64,000 bases of DNA from Streptomyces drozdowiczii. GTDB lineage: Bacteria; Actinomycetota; Actinomycetes; Streptomycetales; Streptomycetaceae. Position numbers and translations under genes: made by a program. Each line of letters opens with the position of its first letter. Within the stretch, counting starts at the first letter, position 1. This document shows positions 1 to 9,040 of this stretch, in pieces. The stretch is from contig NZ_CP098740.1 in the NCBI RefSeq assembly GCF_026167665.1, positions 620,001 to 684,000 of the forward strand. The letters are read 5' to 3'. The notes under the pieces are model-generated. The model saw nothing but the letters and a program-made list of their open reading frames with translations, had not been told where the DNA came from and made no database searches.

Positions 1-499
1 GGCGGCCGGTGGCGCGCGGGAGGAACCCGGCGAGCATGCCGACGAAGGCGCAGCCGAACATCTGGTACGGCATCCAGGGGCCGACTCCCCCGGTGATGAG
101 CGCGGACGCGAACAGCGAGGTGCAGCCGAGGGTGAAGCCGAAGCCGGGGCCGAAGACCCGGCCGGCGAGGACGAGGACGAAGAAGACGGTCTCGATGCCC
201 GCAGTGCCCGCGCCGAGCGGGCGCAGCGCGGCGTTGACGGCGGACAGGACGCCGAGCATGGCCAGGGCCTTCGAGTCGATGCCGCCCTCGGCGATCTCGG
301 AGAGCACGACGCACAGGATCAGGACGAGCAGTACACCGAAGATCAGGGGCGGCGCGTAGTTCGACCCGAAGGTCCCGGGTGCCACGACGAACGGCCAGAA
401 GAAGGCGACGATGCCTAGGAGCGCAGCCATGGCGATGACGACGGTGGCGCGCGGCACGAGCACGATCGCGGGCACGGTCGGTGCTGTCGGCTTGCTCAC
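1..499 (-). CDS. ECF transporter S component, partial (probable cobalamin-specific subunit)
   Basis: Membrane substrate-capture subunit of an energy-coupling-factor importer. Only the first 166 codons are in the window; the gene runs off the left edge. The GTG start overlaps the stop of the ATPase gene (GTGA), so the two are translationally coupled. The visible part is almost entirely hydrophobic, about five membrane segments, with the glycine-rich stretch LAGRVFGPGFGF that is usual in actinobacterial S components placed next to a CbiQ-type T subunit. The operon begins with a cobalamin riboswitch, so the cargo is inferred to be cobalamin or a corrinoid. The S subunit alone does not reveal the ligand, and cobalt cannot be excluded. 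Confidence 0.8.
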   Translation of the reverse strand, partial: MSKPTAPTVPAIVLVPRATVVIAMAALLGIVAFFWPFVVAPGTFGSNYAPPLIFGVLLVLILCVVLSEIAEGGIDSKALAMLGVLSAVNAALRPLGAGTAGIETVFFVLVLAGRVFGPGFGFTLGCTSLFASALITGGVGPWMPYQMFGCAFVGMLAGFLPRATGR

Positions 500-2142
500 G
501 GCTGACCGCCCTCCGGTCGAGGTGTGGCCAGCGCGGTGGTGACCTGGTCGACGGTGAGGAAGGGCAGCGGGGCCAGGATCTTCGCCGTCTGGGGCGCGAA
601 GACCGGGGAGGCGACGATGACGTCCGTGGTGGGCCCGTCGGCGACGATCTCGCCCTCGGCCATGACGACGACCCGGTCGGCGGCGCGTGCGGCGAACTCG
701 ACGTCGTGGGTGGAGACGACGATCGCGCGGCCTTCGGCGGCCAGGGCGTCGACCGTCTCCACGAGCCGGTTCTTGGCCCGGTAGTCGAGGCCCCGGGTCG
801 GTTCGTCCAGGAGCAGGACGTCCGGGGCCGCGGTGAGCTGGATGGCCAGGACGAGGGCGAGTTTCTGCCCTTCGGACAGGTCCCGCGGGTGGCTGCTGTC
901 GGGGATTCCGGGTGCGAGCCGGTCCAGGATCTCGCGTGCCTTCCGGCCGTTCGCGGATTCGGTGTCCGCCTGGGCGAGTTCCTGCCCGACGCTTTCCAGG
1001 TAGAGGAGGTCGGCGGGGGTCTGCGGGACGAGGCCGACCAGTTGCCGGGCCCGTGCGGCGGGCAGGGTGTGGGGGTCGGCGCCGCGTGGCGTGCCGTCGG
1101 CCACGGACACGGTGCCGGAGTGCCGGGGACCGGTGCCCTGGAGCGCCCACAGCAGCGAGGACTTACCGGATCCGTTGCGTCCCATCAGCGCGGTGACCTC
1201 GCCCGCGCGCAGGGTGAGGTCGACCTCGCGGACGGCGGGGACCCCCTTGTGGGCGACGGTCACCTTGCGGGCGGTGAGCAGGTCGGGCCGGTCGGGGCCG
1301 GGCGCCCGGCGGACGGGTGCCGGGGTGTGGCCGGTCAGTCGGGTGCGCAGCTCGCGGGCGGTGCGCCTGGCGTCGCGGATGGACAGCGGGAGGGGGTCCC
1401 ATCCGGCGGCTCGGCCCAGCTCCACAATGGGGGGTGCGATGGTGGAGCTGCGCAGGACGTCGGCGGGGGCGCCGATGCGGACGTGGCCGTCGCCGGGCAG
1501 ATGGAGTACGCGGTCGGCGTACTGGACGACGCGTTCGAGGCGGTGCTCCGCCATGAGGACGGTGACGCCGAGGTCGTGGACGAGGCGGGTGACGGCGGCC
1601 AGGACCTCTTCGGCCGCGGTGGGGTCGAGGGCGGACGTCGGTTCGTCCAGGACGAGGACGCGGGGGTGGCTCGTCAGGACCGAGCCGATGGCGACGCGCT
1701 GCTGCTGGCCGCCGGAGAGCTCGTGCAGGGCGCGGTGGCGGAGGTCGGCGAGCCCCAGCAGGTCCAGGGTCTCCTCGACGCGCTTGCGCATGGTGGCGGG
1801 CGGGACGGCCAACTGCTCCATGGCGTACGCGAGTTCCTCCTCCACGGTGTCCGTGACGAAGCCGTCCAGCGGGTCCTGGCCCACCACGCCGACGACGTCC
1901 GCGAGTTCGCGCGGAGGATGGTGAGCGGTGTCCCGGCCGTCGACGGTGACCCTGCCGTACAGGGTGCCGCCGGTGAAGTGCGGGACGAGGCCGTTGACCG
2001 CGCCGAGCAGGGTGGACTTGCCGACCCCGGTGTGGCCGACGACGAGGCACAACTCGCCCTCCTCGACCGTCAGGTCGACGTCGCGGAGCGCTGGGGCCGC
2101 CGCGTCGTCGTACTCGATGGTGACCTGGTCAAAGGTGATCAC
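496..2142 (-). CDS. ECF transporter energizing ATPase, two fused ABC domains
   Basis: Cytoplasmic ATPase of the ECF importer, with both ATP-binding halves in one 548-residue chain (an EcfA1-EcfA2 fusion). Domain 1 has Walker A GHTGVGKST, signature LSGGQQQRVAIG and Walker B VLVLDEPTSALD. Domain 2 has Walker A GRNGSGKSS, a degenerate signature LSEGQKLALVLA and Walker B VLLLDEPTRGLD. The GTG start at 2140-2142 is chosen because it overlaps the permease stop (GTGA) and begins directly at the ABC fold (VITFDQVTIEY); a much longer open frame upstream is the permease read out of frame. It lies between the T and S subunit genes, so the whole importer is one operon. Confidence 0.93.
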   Translation of the reverse strand: MITFDQVTIEYDDAAAPALRDVDLTVEEGELCLVVGHTGVGKSTLLGAVNGLVPHFTGGTLYGRVTVDGRDTAHHPPRELADVVGVVGQDPLDGFVTDTVEEELAYAMEQLAVPPATMRKRVEETLDLLGLADLRHRALHELSGGQQQRVAIGSVLTSHPRVLVLDEPTSALDPTAAEEVLAAVTRLVHDLGVTVLMAEHRLERVVQYADRVLHLPGDGHVRIGAPADVLRSSTIAPPIVELGRAAGWDPLPLSIRDARRTARELRTRLTGHTPAPVRRAPGPDRPDLLTARKVTVAHKGVPAVREVDLTLRAGEVTALMGRNGSGKSSLLWALQGTGPRHSGTVSVADGTPRGADPHTLPAARARQLVGLVPQTPADLLYLESVGQELAQADTESANGRKAREILDRLAPGIPDSSHPRDLSEGQKLALVLAIQLTAAPDVLLLDEPTRGLDYRAKNRLVETVDALAAEGRAIVVSTHDVEFAARAADRVVVMAEGEIVADGPTTDVIVASPVFAPQTAKILAPLPFLTVDQVTTALATPRPEGGQP

Positions 2143-3317
2143 GCGGTTCCGGCTTTCGGGTCGGTGCGGTGGGTCGCGGCGGGCGGCGGGGCGAGGAAGC
2201 CCGCCGCGCCGGCGAGCAGGATCGCCGAGGTCGGCACGAGCGGGAGGTCCGGCCAGGTGAGCGGGTAGAACGTCGGGTTGAGCTGCGCGGGGTCGTAGCC
2301 GAGGTTCACGAACAGCAGGACCGCCGAGAGCACACCGCTGCCGGCGACCAGCCACTCGGCGGCGCGCCAGAGGTCGGGCCGGTAGGTGGTGCGGGTGACA
2401 CGGCGGCCTCCGAGGCGGAGCCCGGCGACACACAGTGCCGCGCCGACGCCCATCGCGGGAAGCCCCAGGAAGGCGGGGGCGGTGGCGTCGAGGAGTCCGT
2501 ACGCCCCCGCGCACAGTCCGCACATGCCGAGGAGCATGAGGGCGCCGGTGACGCGCCGGGAGGTGCGGGTCGCGGTGCCGGCACGGCCGTAACCGCGTGA
2601 GTCCATCGCGGCGGCCAGGCGCAGCGACCGCTCCAGGGCATCCTCCAGGACGGGTACGACGATGCCGCGCAGGGCGCGCAGCCCCTGGGTCCGGCCGGCT
2701 CTCAGCTTCCGTGCCCGGGAGACGCGTTGGACGCTCTGCACCAGCTGCGGGGCGACGCTGATCGCGACGGTCACGGCGACGCCCAGCTCGTACAGCGCAC
2801 CCGGCAGGACCCGCAGGGCCCGTTTCGGGTTGGCGAGGGTGTTGGCGGCGCCGATGCAGCACAGCATGCACGCCAGGCGGAGCCCGTCCGTGGCCGAGGA
2901 GAGGACGGCCTCCAGCGACACCGGGCCGCCGAGCTGGATGCCCGCGTACCAGTCGGGGGTGGGGATGTGCGGGAGGGCGAACAGGAAGTGGTCGCGCGGG
3001 GTGATGCCGGTGGCGAAGACCGCGCGGAAGGTGACGCGGATCGCCACGACGGTCAGCGCCAGGAACAGGTAGTACTTGAAGCCCCGGGCCCAGGGCGCCG
3101 TGGTCCGGCGTGCGGTGACGACGTAGCCGAGGACGGCGAGCACCAGGAAGAGCAGCAGCGGGTTGGCGGTGCGGCTGACCGCGGTGGCGAGGGCGAGCGC
3201 CCAGATCCACCAGGCGAGCGGGTGCAGGCCGCGCGGCAGCCGCCGCCCGCCCCGGTCCGGTACGGGACCGGGCGGGCCGGGCTGCGCTTGCGCGGCGGTG
3301 CGGGCGACCGCGCTCAC
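2139..3317 (-). CDS. ECF transporter transmembrane (T) component, CbiQ family
   Basis: Integral membrane coupling subunit that links the S component to the ATPase. It has 392 residues with several hydrophobic helices (for example ALALATAVSRTANPLLLFLV near the N-terminus) and the coupling-helix motif AMDSRGYGR characteristic of CbiQ/EcfT, which contacts the ATPases. The GTG start at 3315-3317 overlaps the stop of the upstream surface-protein gene (GTGA). The C-terminal hydrophobic region is longer than in minimal CbiQ proteins, as in many actinobacterial forms. The substrate is inferred from the operon's B12 riboswitch, not from this subunit. Confidence 0.92.
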   Translation of the reverse strand: MSAVARTAAQAQPGPPGPVPDRGGRRLPRGLHPLAWWIWALALATAVSRTANPLLLFLVLAVLGYVVTARRTTAPWARGFKYYLFLALTVVAIRVTFRAVFATGITPRDHFLFALPHIPTPDWYAGIQLGGPVSLEAVLSSATDGLRLACMLCCIGAANTLANPKRALRVLPGALYELGVAVTVAISVAPQLVQSVQRVSRARKLRAGRTQGLRALRGIVVPVLEDALERSLRLAAAMDSRGYGRAGTATRTSRRVTGALMLLGMCGLCAGAYGLLDATAPAFLGLPAMGVGAALCVAGLRLGGRRVTRTTYRPDLWRAAEWLVAGSGVLSAVLLFVNLGYDPAQLNPTFYPLTWPDLPLVPTSAILLAGAAGFLAPPPAATHRTDPKAGTA

Positions 3318-4312
3318 TCGTGCGGCCTGCGGCGGGCGGCGTAGAAGGCGGCGCCCCCGATGAGCAGCACCAGGGCGGCGCCCGCGACGACCGGCAGGAC
3401 CGAACCGGAGTCGTGAGGTGCCTCGGCGGTCGGTTCGGCGTCGAGCACGGGCGTCTTGCCCTTGGCGGCGTCCGCGTCCGCGCTCGGGGTGTCCGAGGGG
3501 GTGGGAGTGTCCGAAGGAGAGGGCGACGGCGAGGGCGACTCGCTCTTCTCGGGTTTCTTGGACGCCTTCGGCTTCTTGGAGTGCGTCGGGGACGGTGTGT
3601 CCTCCTGGGTGGCGCCCTGCTCCGGGGCGGGGCCCGTGTCTACGTCCGGCGGCAGCTCGGGCGCCTTCTCGGTGGACGCGGGTGAACCGGCCCCGGTGGG
3701 CTTTGTGTTGTGGGCCCGCAGCTGGTCGGGGGTGACCTTGGGGCGGCCCTCGGTGCCCCCGATGTCGGTGCCGCCGAAGATCCACAGGTCGACGCTGCCC
3801 GGCTTCGGCCGGTAGAGCATGGCACCGAGCTGGCTGTACTCCCAGTCGTTGGCACCGGGGTTCGCGTGCCAGTACGACCAGTAGGCGGACGCCGGAGGGG
3901 TGAGGACGCAGTCCTCCTCGGACGTGGGCGGGAACTGCTTGCCGCTCCTGTAGCCGCTGAAGCCGATCCGGCAGATGAAGGCGGGCCCGTCGTGCCCGGT
4001 CCCCACCGTGCGCCAGCCGCCCTGGTTCAGCAGCTCGTAGCCGGTCGTCGGAGTCGTACCGCAGGCGCGGTAGATGGGCCCGCCCCAGTGGCTGAAGTCG
4101 ACGGCGAGGACCGCGCCCGACGTGGTGGTGCACCGGCCCATGGACTGCGGGTCGGCCGCCGCCGGGAACGCGGTCGCGCCGAGCCCCGCGAGGGTGAGGC
4201 CGAGCGCGGCCACCAGGCGTGCGAGGGTGCGCAGGACCGGCTTCAGCGGGACCGGCCTCGTCGGGACCGGCCTCATCGCGACTGGCCTCGGCGCGCGCAG
4301 GACCGGCCTCAT
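3314..4312 (-). CDS. Membrane-anchored surface protein with transcobalamin C-terminal-like (DUF4430-type) domain
   Basis: 332 residues, ATG start overlapping the upstream stop (ATGA). The N-terminus has an unusual Arg/Pro/Val run (repeats of RPV and KPV) before a hydrophobic signal segment ending near FPAAADP. Residues about 58-165 form a compact domain with cysteines and the motifs TTGYELLNQGGW, GPAFICRIG, YWSYWHA and WIFGGTDIGG. It closely resembles the N-terminal domain of the neighbouring large protein and, more distantly, the lid domain of transcobalamin/intrinsic factor. A Lys/Ser/Pro-rich wall-spanning linker follows, then one membrane helix and an RRRPHE tail with no clear LAXTG motif. 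The likely role is capturing or handing corrinoid to the ECF importer whose genes follow; this is inferred from context. Confidence 0.8.
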   Translation of the reverse strand: MRPVLRAPRPVAMRPVPTRPVPLKPVLRTLARLVAALGLTLAGLGATAFPAAADPQSMGRCTTTSGAVLAVDFSHWGGPIYRACGTTPTTGYELLNQGGWRTVGTGHDGPAFICRIGFSGYRSGKQFPPTSEEDCVLTPPASAYWSYWHANPGANDWEYSQLGAMLYRPKPGSVDLWIFGGTDIGGTEGRPKVTPDQLRAHNTKPTGAGSPASTEKAPELPPDVDTGPAPEQGATQEDTPSPTHSKKPKASKKPEKSESPSPSPSPSDTPTPSDTPSADADAAKGKTPVLDAEPTAEAPHDSGSVLPVVAGAALVLLIGGAAFYAARRRPHE

Positions 4313-7070
4313 CGCCCCGCCTCCGCAGCGACCCGGCGCCGGGCAGCGACGACGGCCCACCAGCCGAGGGCGGTGAGCAGCACGGCGAAGGCCGCCAGCG
4401 CGGTGACCTGGACACCGGTGGAGGCGAGGGCCCCGCCGCCGTCACCCCCGTCCGCGTCCACGATGCCGCCGCCCGAACCGGAGTTGTCGTCTCCCGGGGT
4501 GACGATCTGCGGGGTGCCGCCGGTGTCGTCGCTGGGGGTGGGCTGGGCGGAGGTGCCGTCGAGGCCGCGGTCCAGCTTCCCGAAGGAGATGCCGGTGGCG
4601 CCGCCCACGGCCTGGGTGGAGGCCCGCAGGTCGGAGCCCGGCTGGCCCTCCTTGGCGACCTTGAAGCCGCCGTCGGTGTTCTGCTGCCCGGCGAGGAACG
4701 TCAGCGCCGCGTCGATCTCCTTCCGGTACGTGGCCTTGTCGAGGGAGAGTCCTTGCACGGCGAGGGCCGCGGAGTTGACGGAGTTGCCCGCCGCGCCCGG
4801 GAATCCGCCGTCCGGGAGCTGCTTGGAGGCGATCCACTTCAGGGCCTTGCCGACCGCCGCGTCCGCCGTCTTCCCGCCGGCGAGGTCGAGGGCCATCGCG
4901 GCGATGGCGGTGGAGTCGACGTCGGAGTCGCCGGTCGGCGGGATCAGGCTCGGCCAGGCGCCGTTGCCGTCGTTCTGAAGGCTCTCCAGGTAGGCGAGCG
5001 GTGCCTGCGCGTTGTCCTTGTCCCCCGCGCGGAGCTGGGCCATGACGGCGAGCGCCTGCGAGAAGACGGACGGTGCGTAGGTGTAGGCGCCCTCGGCGGC
5101 GCAGGAGCGGTCCGGGGCGGTGCTCGCGGCGGGGCAGACCGCCTTGTCCAGGGCGGCGATCAGGTCGTGCCCGGCGAAGTCGCGCGGGTCGCGTCCGACG
5201 GCCTCGGCCAGCAGTGCGGTCTTGCCGATCGATCCGCCGGCGGCGTACGCGGTACCGGCGCCCGTCCAGTCGTTGACCGTCCGTCCTTCGCCGTCCTTGC
5301 CCCGGTCGTCCAGGAAGTCCACGATGCCGCGCAACTTGGCGTCGTTCAGGCCGGTGGCGGCGAGCGCGTAGGCGCCGTCGATGGTCAGGCCGAAGTCGGC
5401 GCGCCCGGACCCGGGGCCGACCGGGTAGTACCGGGCCTGCTTGAGCTGGGCCGCGCCCGTGAGGTAGGCCACGCCCTTCTTCAGGTCGGGGCCCTTGCCG
5501 GGGCCGGGGCCTCCGTGGTGGGAGGGGTGGTGGTCGGCGGGGCGGTGGGCTCGCTCTTCTCGGTGGTGAGCGTCGCGAGATCGGTACGCGCTCCGGCGAG
5601 TACGGCGACGGGGGTCGCGTACAGCGTGGGGTCGACGGCGTCCTGGTCGAACCCGAAGCCGCCGCCCTTGAGCTGGACGCGGGAGAGCCAGCCCTCGGCG
5701 GCGTCGGCCCGCTTCGTGGCGCCGAGCGCGCGCAGGGTCTGGGCGGCGTAGGCGGTGGCGATCACGTCGCCGGTGGTGGATCCGGCGTAGCCCGGGAAGG
5801 CCCCGGTGTCGAGCTGCGTCTTCGCGAGGTAGTCGCGGGCCTTGGCGACGGCGTCCTCGTGGCCGCCCGCCGTGTGCAGGACGAGTGCGATCAGACCGGT
5901 GGTGCCGGCGTCGCCCTCGCAGCGCTCGCCCGGTTGGATGAGGATGCTGGTGATGCCGCCGTCCTTGCACTGGACCTGGGCCAGCCGCTCGACCGATGCG
6001 GTCTGCGGCTTCTCGCCGGCGCGGAGGAGGGCGAGGACGGCGCGGGCCTGTTCGTCGGCGTAGGTGATGTCGCGGATGTCTCCGGCGGCCGTGCAGCCGT
6101 TGCCGGGGGCCCTCTCCGTACAGACGTTGCCGGTGAGGTCGGCGATGAGGTCCCGGCCGCCGAAGGAGCGCGCGTCGCCCTCGGTGGACTCCGCGAGCAG
6201 GGCGAGCCGGGCGGCGGCGCCGGTTGCGGGCGGTTGGTCCTTGCCGTTGGGCGCGACGTAGTCGTCGACGTGGCCGGCGAGGAACGAGGTGACCTTGTCC
6301 AGGGTGTCGCTCCTGCCGTCGGCGGCGGCCAGCGCGTACGCGGTCTCCGTGGTCAGCAGGTAGTTGGGGGCCTCGGCGCCCTCGTCCACGATGCGTTCAC
6401 TGTCGGTGAGGCCGTTTTTCAGCCAGCTCGCGGCCCCGGCGACGTCCACGCGGCCCGGTGCCCCGGTCGGTTCGCCGCCCGGGTCGGGGTTCGAACCGCC
6501 TCCGGCGCGTACGTCGTCGGGGCTGAAGGCGGGCCTGCCGGTGGTGCCGCCGATGTCGGTGCCGCCGTAGACCCAGGCGTCGACGTCGCCGTCCTTGAGC
6601 TTGCGGCCCATGGCCCCGTACTGGCTGTAGGACCAGTCGTCCTGTCCGGCCGAGGCGACCCAGTAGGACCAGTACGCGGTGGCCTGCGGGGTGAGGACGC
6701 AGGCTTCCTTGTCCGGAGTCGGGTACTGGGTACCGGAGTTGAAGGCGCCGTACCCGATGCGGCAGATGAAGGCCGGTCCGTCGTGCTGGGTGCCCGCGGT
6801 GGTGAACCCGCCTTCGTGCAGCAGCTCATAGCCGGTGGTGGGGGTCGTGTCGCAGCCGCGTTCGACCGTGCCGCCGAAGGGCCCGAAGTCGACGGCGACG
6901 ACGGCACCCTTGGTGGCGGTGCAGTCGCCGGCCGGAGCCGCGGCGGCGCGCGGGGCTCCGGGCAGGAAGGCGAAGCAGGCCGCTGCCAGGAGGCCGAGTG
7001 CGCAGAGCACGGCGGTGACCATGCCGTGCCGTCTTCGTGCGCCTGTGTCCGGACGCTGCGTGGTCCCCAC
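4309..7070 (-). pseudogene. Frameshifted wall-anchored transcobalamin-like protein with two prenyltransferase/squalene-oxidase-type barrel domains
   Basis: Two overlapping reading frames make one protein of about 920 residues if one G/C is added in the G-runs at 5500-5509. As given, frame 1 (7070-5481) stops after its Thr/Pro linker, and frame 2 continues the protein to 4309 without a plausible start of its own. The GTG start at 7070 has GAGGGGG upstream. Order: signal peptide (RRRHG then hydrophobic, about residues 1-45); DUF4430-like domain with TTGYELLHEGGF and YWSYWVA; helical barrel 1 (GGRDLIADLTGNVC, DTGAFPGYAG); PTTTPPTTEAP linker; homologous barrel 2 (GHDLIAALDKAVC, PDGGFPGAAG); then LASTG (4414-4428), a membrane helix and RRR, a class-E-type sortase signal. 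Barrel plus DUF4430 is the architecture of eukaryotic B12 carriers, so a corrinoid-binding surface receptor is inferred. It heads the riboswitch-controlled ECF operon. Confidence 0.85.
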
Positions 7071-7203
7071 CGGGCCCCCTCGGGTGTGGCCGATGCGGGG
7101 GTACGAAGACGTGGCAGCAGTACGCCGCCCGGATTCCCGAGGAACCGCGCGTCGTTACGGGTCGCACCACGCCGTAGTCCGCGACGGCGTCTGTTGCTGT
7201 GGA

Positions 7204-7298
7204 ACAAGCCCCAGGTACTCCGGCTCACCCGACCAGGTCGGGTCTACGGTTGCGGGTCAGCGCCGGACTTCGACCGGCTTCCCCTGGAACGGCTTGCG
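7204..7298 (-). promoter_or_regulatory. Cobalamin riboswitch controlling the ECF/surface-protein operon
   Basis: Read on the minus strand, the leader has the conserved B12 aptamer core: GGGGAAGCCGGT, then AGTCCGGCGCTGACCCGC and AACCGT, a variable hairpin (ACCCGACCTGGTCGGGT), and the 3' B12-box GAGCCGGAGTACCTG. A closing P1 helix forms between GCAAGCC (7297-7291) and GGCTTG (7210-7205). It lies about 135 nt upstream of the start at 7070. When B12 is bound it should reduce expression of the five-gene operon; whether by transcription or translation is not evident. Confidence 0.9.
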
Positions 7299-7403
7299 TA
7301 TCGGAGCGAGTGGAGCATGCGTGCGTACGGTCCGTCAAGGCTGCCCCTGACGTGACGGCGGGGCACGACCGGGCCCTGTGGCGGACTCCCCCGGCGTCGG
7401 GTA

Positions 7404-7512
7404 CTGTCCCGCACTGCCGAGTGGGGGAACCCGGTGGGAATCCGGGGCTGACGCGCAGCGGTGTGGGGGCATCGACCGCCCCCGAGCCCGAATGCCCAAG
7501 CGGTGATGGCTA
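7404..7512 (+). promoter_or_regulatory. Second, divergent cobalamin riboswitch controlling the secreted barrel protein
   Basis: The plus strand carries a separate B12 aptamer: GGGGAACCCGGTGGGAATCC, GGGGCTGACGCGCAGCGGTG, a hairpin GGGGGCATCGACCGCCCCC and the B12-box-like GAGCCCGAATGCCC. It precedes the start at 7621 by about 110 nt. It is similar to but not a copy of the minus-strand aptamer about 105 bp away, so both arms of this divergent locus sense the vitamin independently. The 5' and 3' limits are approximate. Confidence 0.88.
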
Positions 7513-7620
7513 TCCGGAAGTCGGTCCACGCGTTCACGGACGGCGGCCAAGTCCGCTGCGTGCGCTCGAAAAGGGCCGGTCACCGGGCGGGGCGGCGTCC
7601 CTTCACCCTGGAGCACGCCA

Positions 7621-9033
7621 ATGCCCCGTCCCGCCCTTCTCCACCGCACCGCCCTCACCGCGGTCGCCGCGCTGGGCGCCTTCGCGCTCACCACCCAGTC
7701 GGCCGCCGCGACCGCCACGCCCGCGCAGATCGCCACGTCCAAGGCGAACGGTGTGACGTACCTCAAGTCCCTTCAGCAGCCCGATGGTTCGTACGCGGGC
7801 ACGGGTCTGTCCAACGAGTGGGCCTTCAGCGCGCTCGCGGCGGCGGGCACCGCCGCAGTGGACGTCACCCCCGGCGGCGACACGACCAAGAACGCGCGCA
7901 CGGTCTACAGAAACCTCCTGGCCACCAGCGCCTGGCCGTCCGCGTCCCCGGTCGTCACCGATTACGAGCGGGCCGCGCTCAACGCCTACGCGGCCGGGAT
8001 CGACCCCGCACGCGTCTCGGCGGCACGCAATCTCGTCGCGGACATCTACCGCTACTGGCAGACCGCCGAGCCCGGCTACTTCGGCCCCTCCGCCAACTTC
8101 AACGGCACGGTGTTCGCGGCGCTCGCCCTGAACGGCGCCAGGACGACCACCGGCCAGATACGCGTTCCGCAGGCGCTGCGGAACGCGGTGATCAGCCGCA
8201 TCCGGGCCAACCAACACGACGACGGCGGCTGGAATTACAGCAAGGCCGAGGGGAATCCGGGACAGCTGGCCAGCGACAGCGACATCGACATGACCGGCGC
8301 CGCGATGGCCGCACTCTGTGTGTCGGGTGTCGCGAACACCGACCCGGACATCGTCCAGGCGAAGACATTCCTCAAGGGCAAGCTGATCGCCAACACCGGT
8401 GCGTTCGACGCCATGTTCGGCGTCAACACGGACTCCAACGGCTGGGCCGTCTCCGGCCTCAACGCCTGCGGGATCAATCCCCAGACCGGCGACTTCCTCA
8501 CCAGCAAAGGGAAGACCCCGGTCGACTTCCTCATCGGCCAGCAGTTCAACCCCGGTGGCGGATTCAAGTACCTCCCGTCCGACACCGCCCCGCAGGCGTA
8601 CGCGTCGATCGACGGACTGCGCGCGGTGGCCGGCGGCGGCTTCACGGCGACCCCGCCGACGCCGGTCACCTCGGGCGCGCCCCAGTGGGTGGGCCAGACC
8701 TCATTGACCTCGGGCACCGCGACGTCCTTCGCGCTGACCGTGGACGACGGCACGGGCAGCCCGAAGGTGTGCTCCGTCCCGCTCACCCCGACCGGATCCA
8801 CGACCACGCTCGGTGCGGTGCTCGACGCGGCCACGAGTGCGGCCACCCCGTCCGGCTGCGTCAGCGGGGTCACCCCGCCCTCCGGCACCGGACAGCTCAC
8901 CTCGCTCAACGGCAAGGCCAACAGCGGCTCCAACACCTGGAAGGCGAGCGTCGACGGCTCGGCCTTCACCACGGCCGCCCGCAACCGGTCCATCGGTGTG
9001 GGCGACACGATCGCCCTGCGCTGGGGCGCCTGA
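7621..9033 (+). CDS. Secreted prenyltransferase-repeat protein with C-terminal transcobalamin-like (DUF4430) domain
   Basis: 470 residues with a signal peptide (hydrophobic segment ending near QSAAATA). Residues about 35-345 are an alpha/alpha-barrel repeat region with QDG-type repeat motifs (SLQQPDGSYAGTGL, QHDDGGWNYSKA, NPGGGFKYLPS). Residues about 355-470 form a small beta domain (TLGAVLDAATS, LTSLNGKANSGSNTWKASVD, VGDTIALRW) matching DUF4430. This barrel-then-lid order is that of transcobalamin and intrinsic factor. There is no wall anchor, so it may be released as a soluble corrinoid scavenger (a corrinophore-like role, inferred). It is the only gene downstream of the plus-strand riboswitch. 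It ends in a hairpin shared with the convergent neighbour. Confidence 0.85.
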   Translation: MPRPALLHRTALTAVAALGAFALTTQSAAATATPAQIATSKANGVTYLKSLQQPDGSYAGTGLSNEWAFSALAAAGTAAVDVTPGGDTTKNARTVYRNLLATSAWPSASPVVTDYERAALNAYAAGIDPARVSAARNLVADIYRYWQTAEPGYFGPSANFNGTVFAALALNGARTTTGQIRVPQALRNAVISRIRANQHDDGGWNYSKAEGNPGQLASDSDIDMTGAAMAALCVSGVANTDPDIVQAKTFLKGKLIANTGAFDAMFGVNTDSNGWAVSGLNACGINPQTGDFLTSKGKTPVDFLIGQQFNPGGGFKYLPSDTAPQAYASIDGLRAVAGGGFTATPPTPVTSGAPQWVGQTSLTSGTATSFALTVDDGTGSPKVCSVPLTPTGSTTTLGAVLDAATSAATPSGCVSGVTPPSGTGQLTSLNGKANSGSNTWKASVDGSAFTTAARNRSIGVGDTIALRWGA

Positions 9034-9040
9034 GGCGCGG

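Noticed and set aside
481..2268. Long plus-strand open frame of 595 codons
   Set aside because: It is antisense to the ABC ATPase. It is rich in Gly, Asp, Arg and Val with no domain, as expected for the complement of a high-GC gene.
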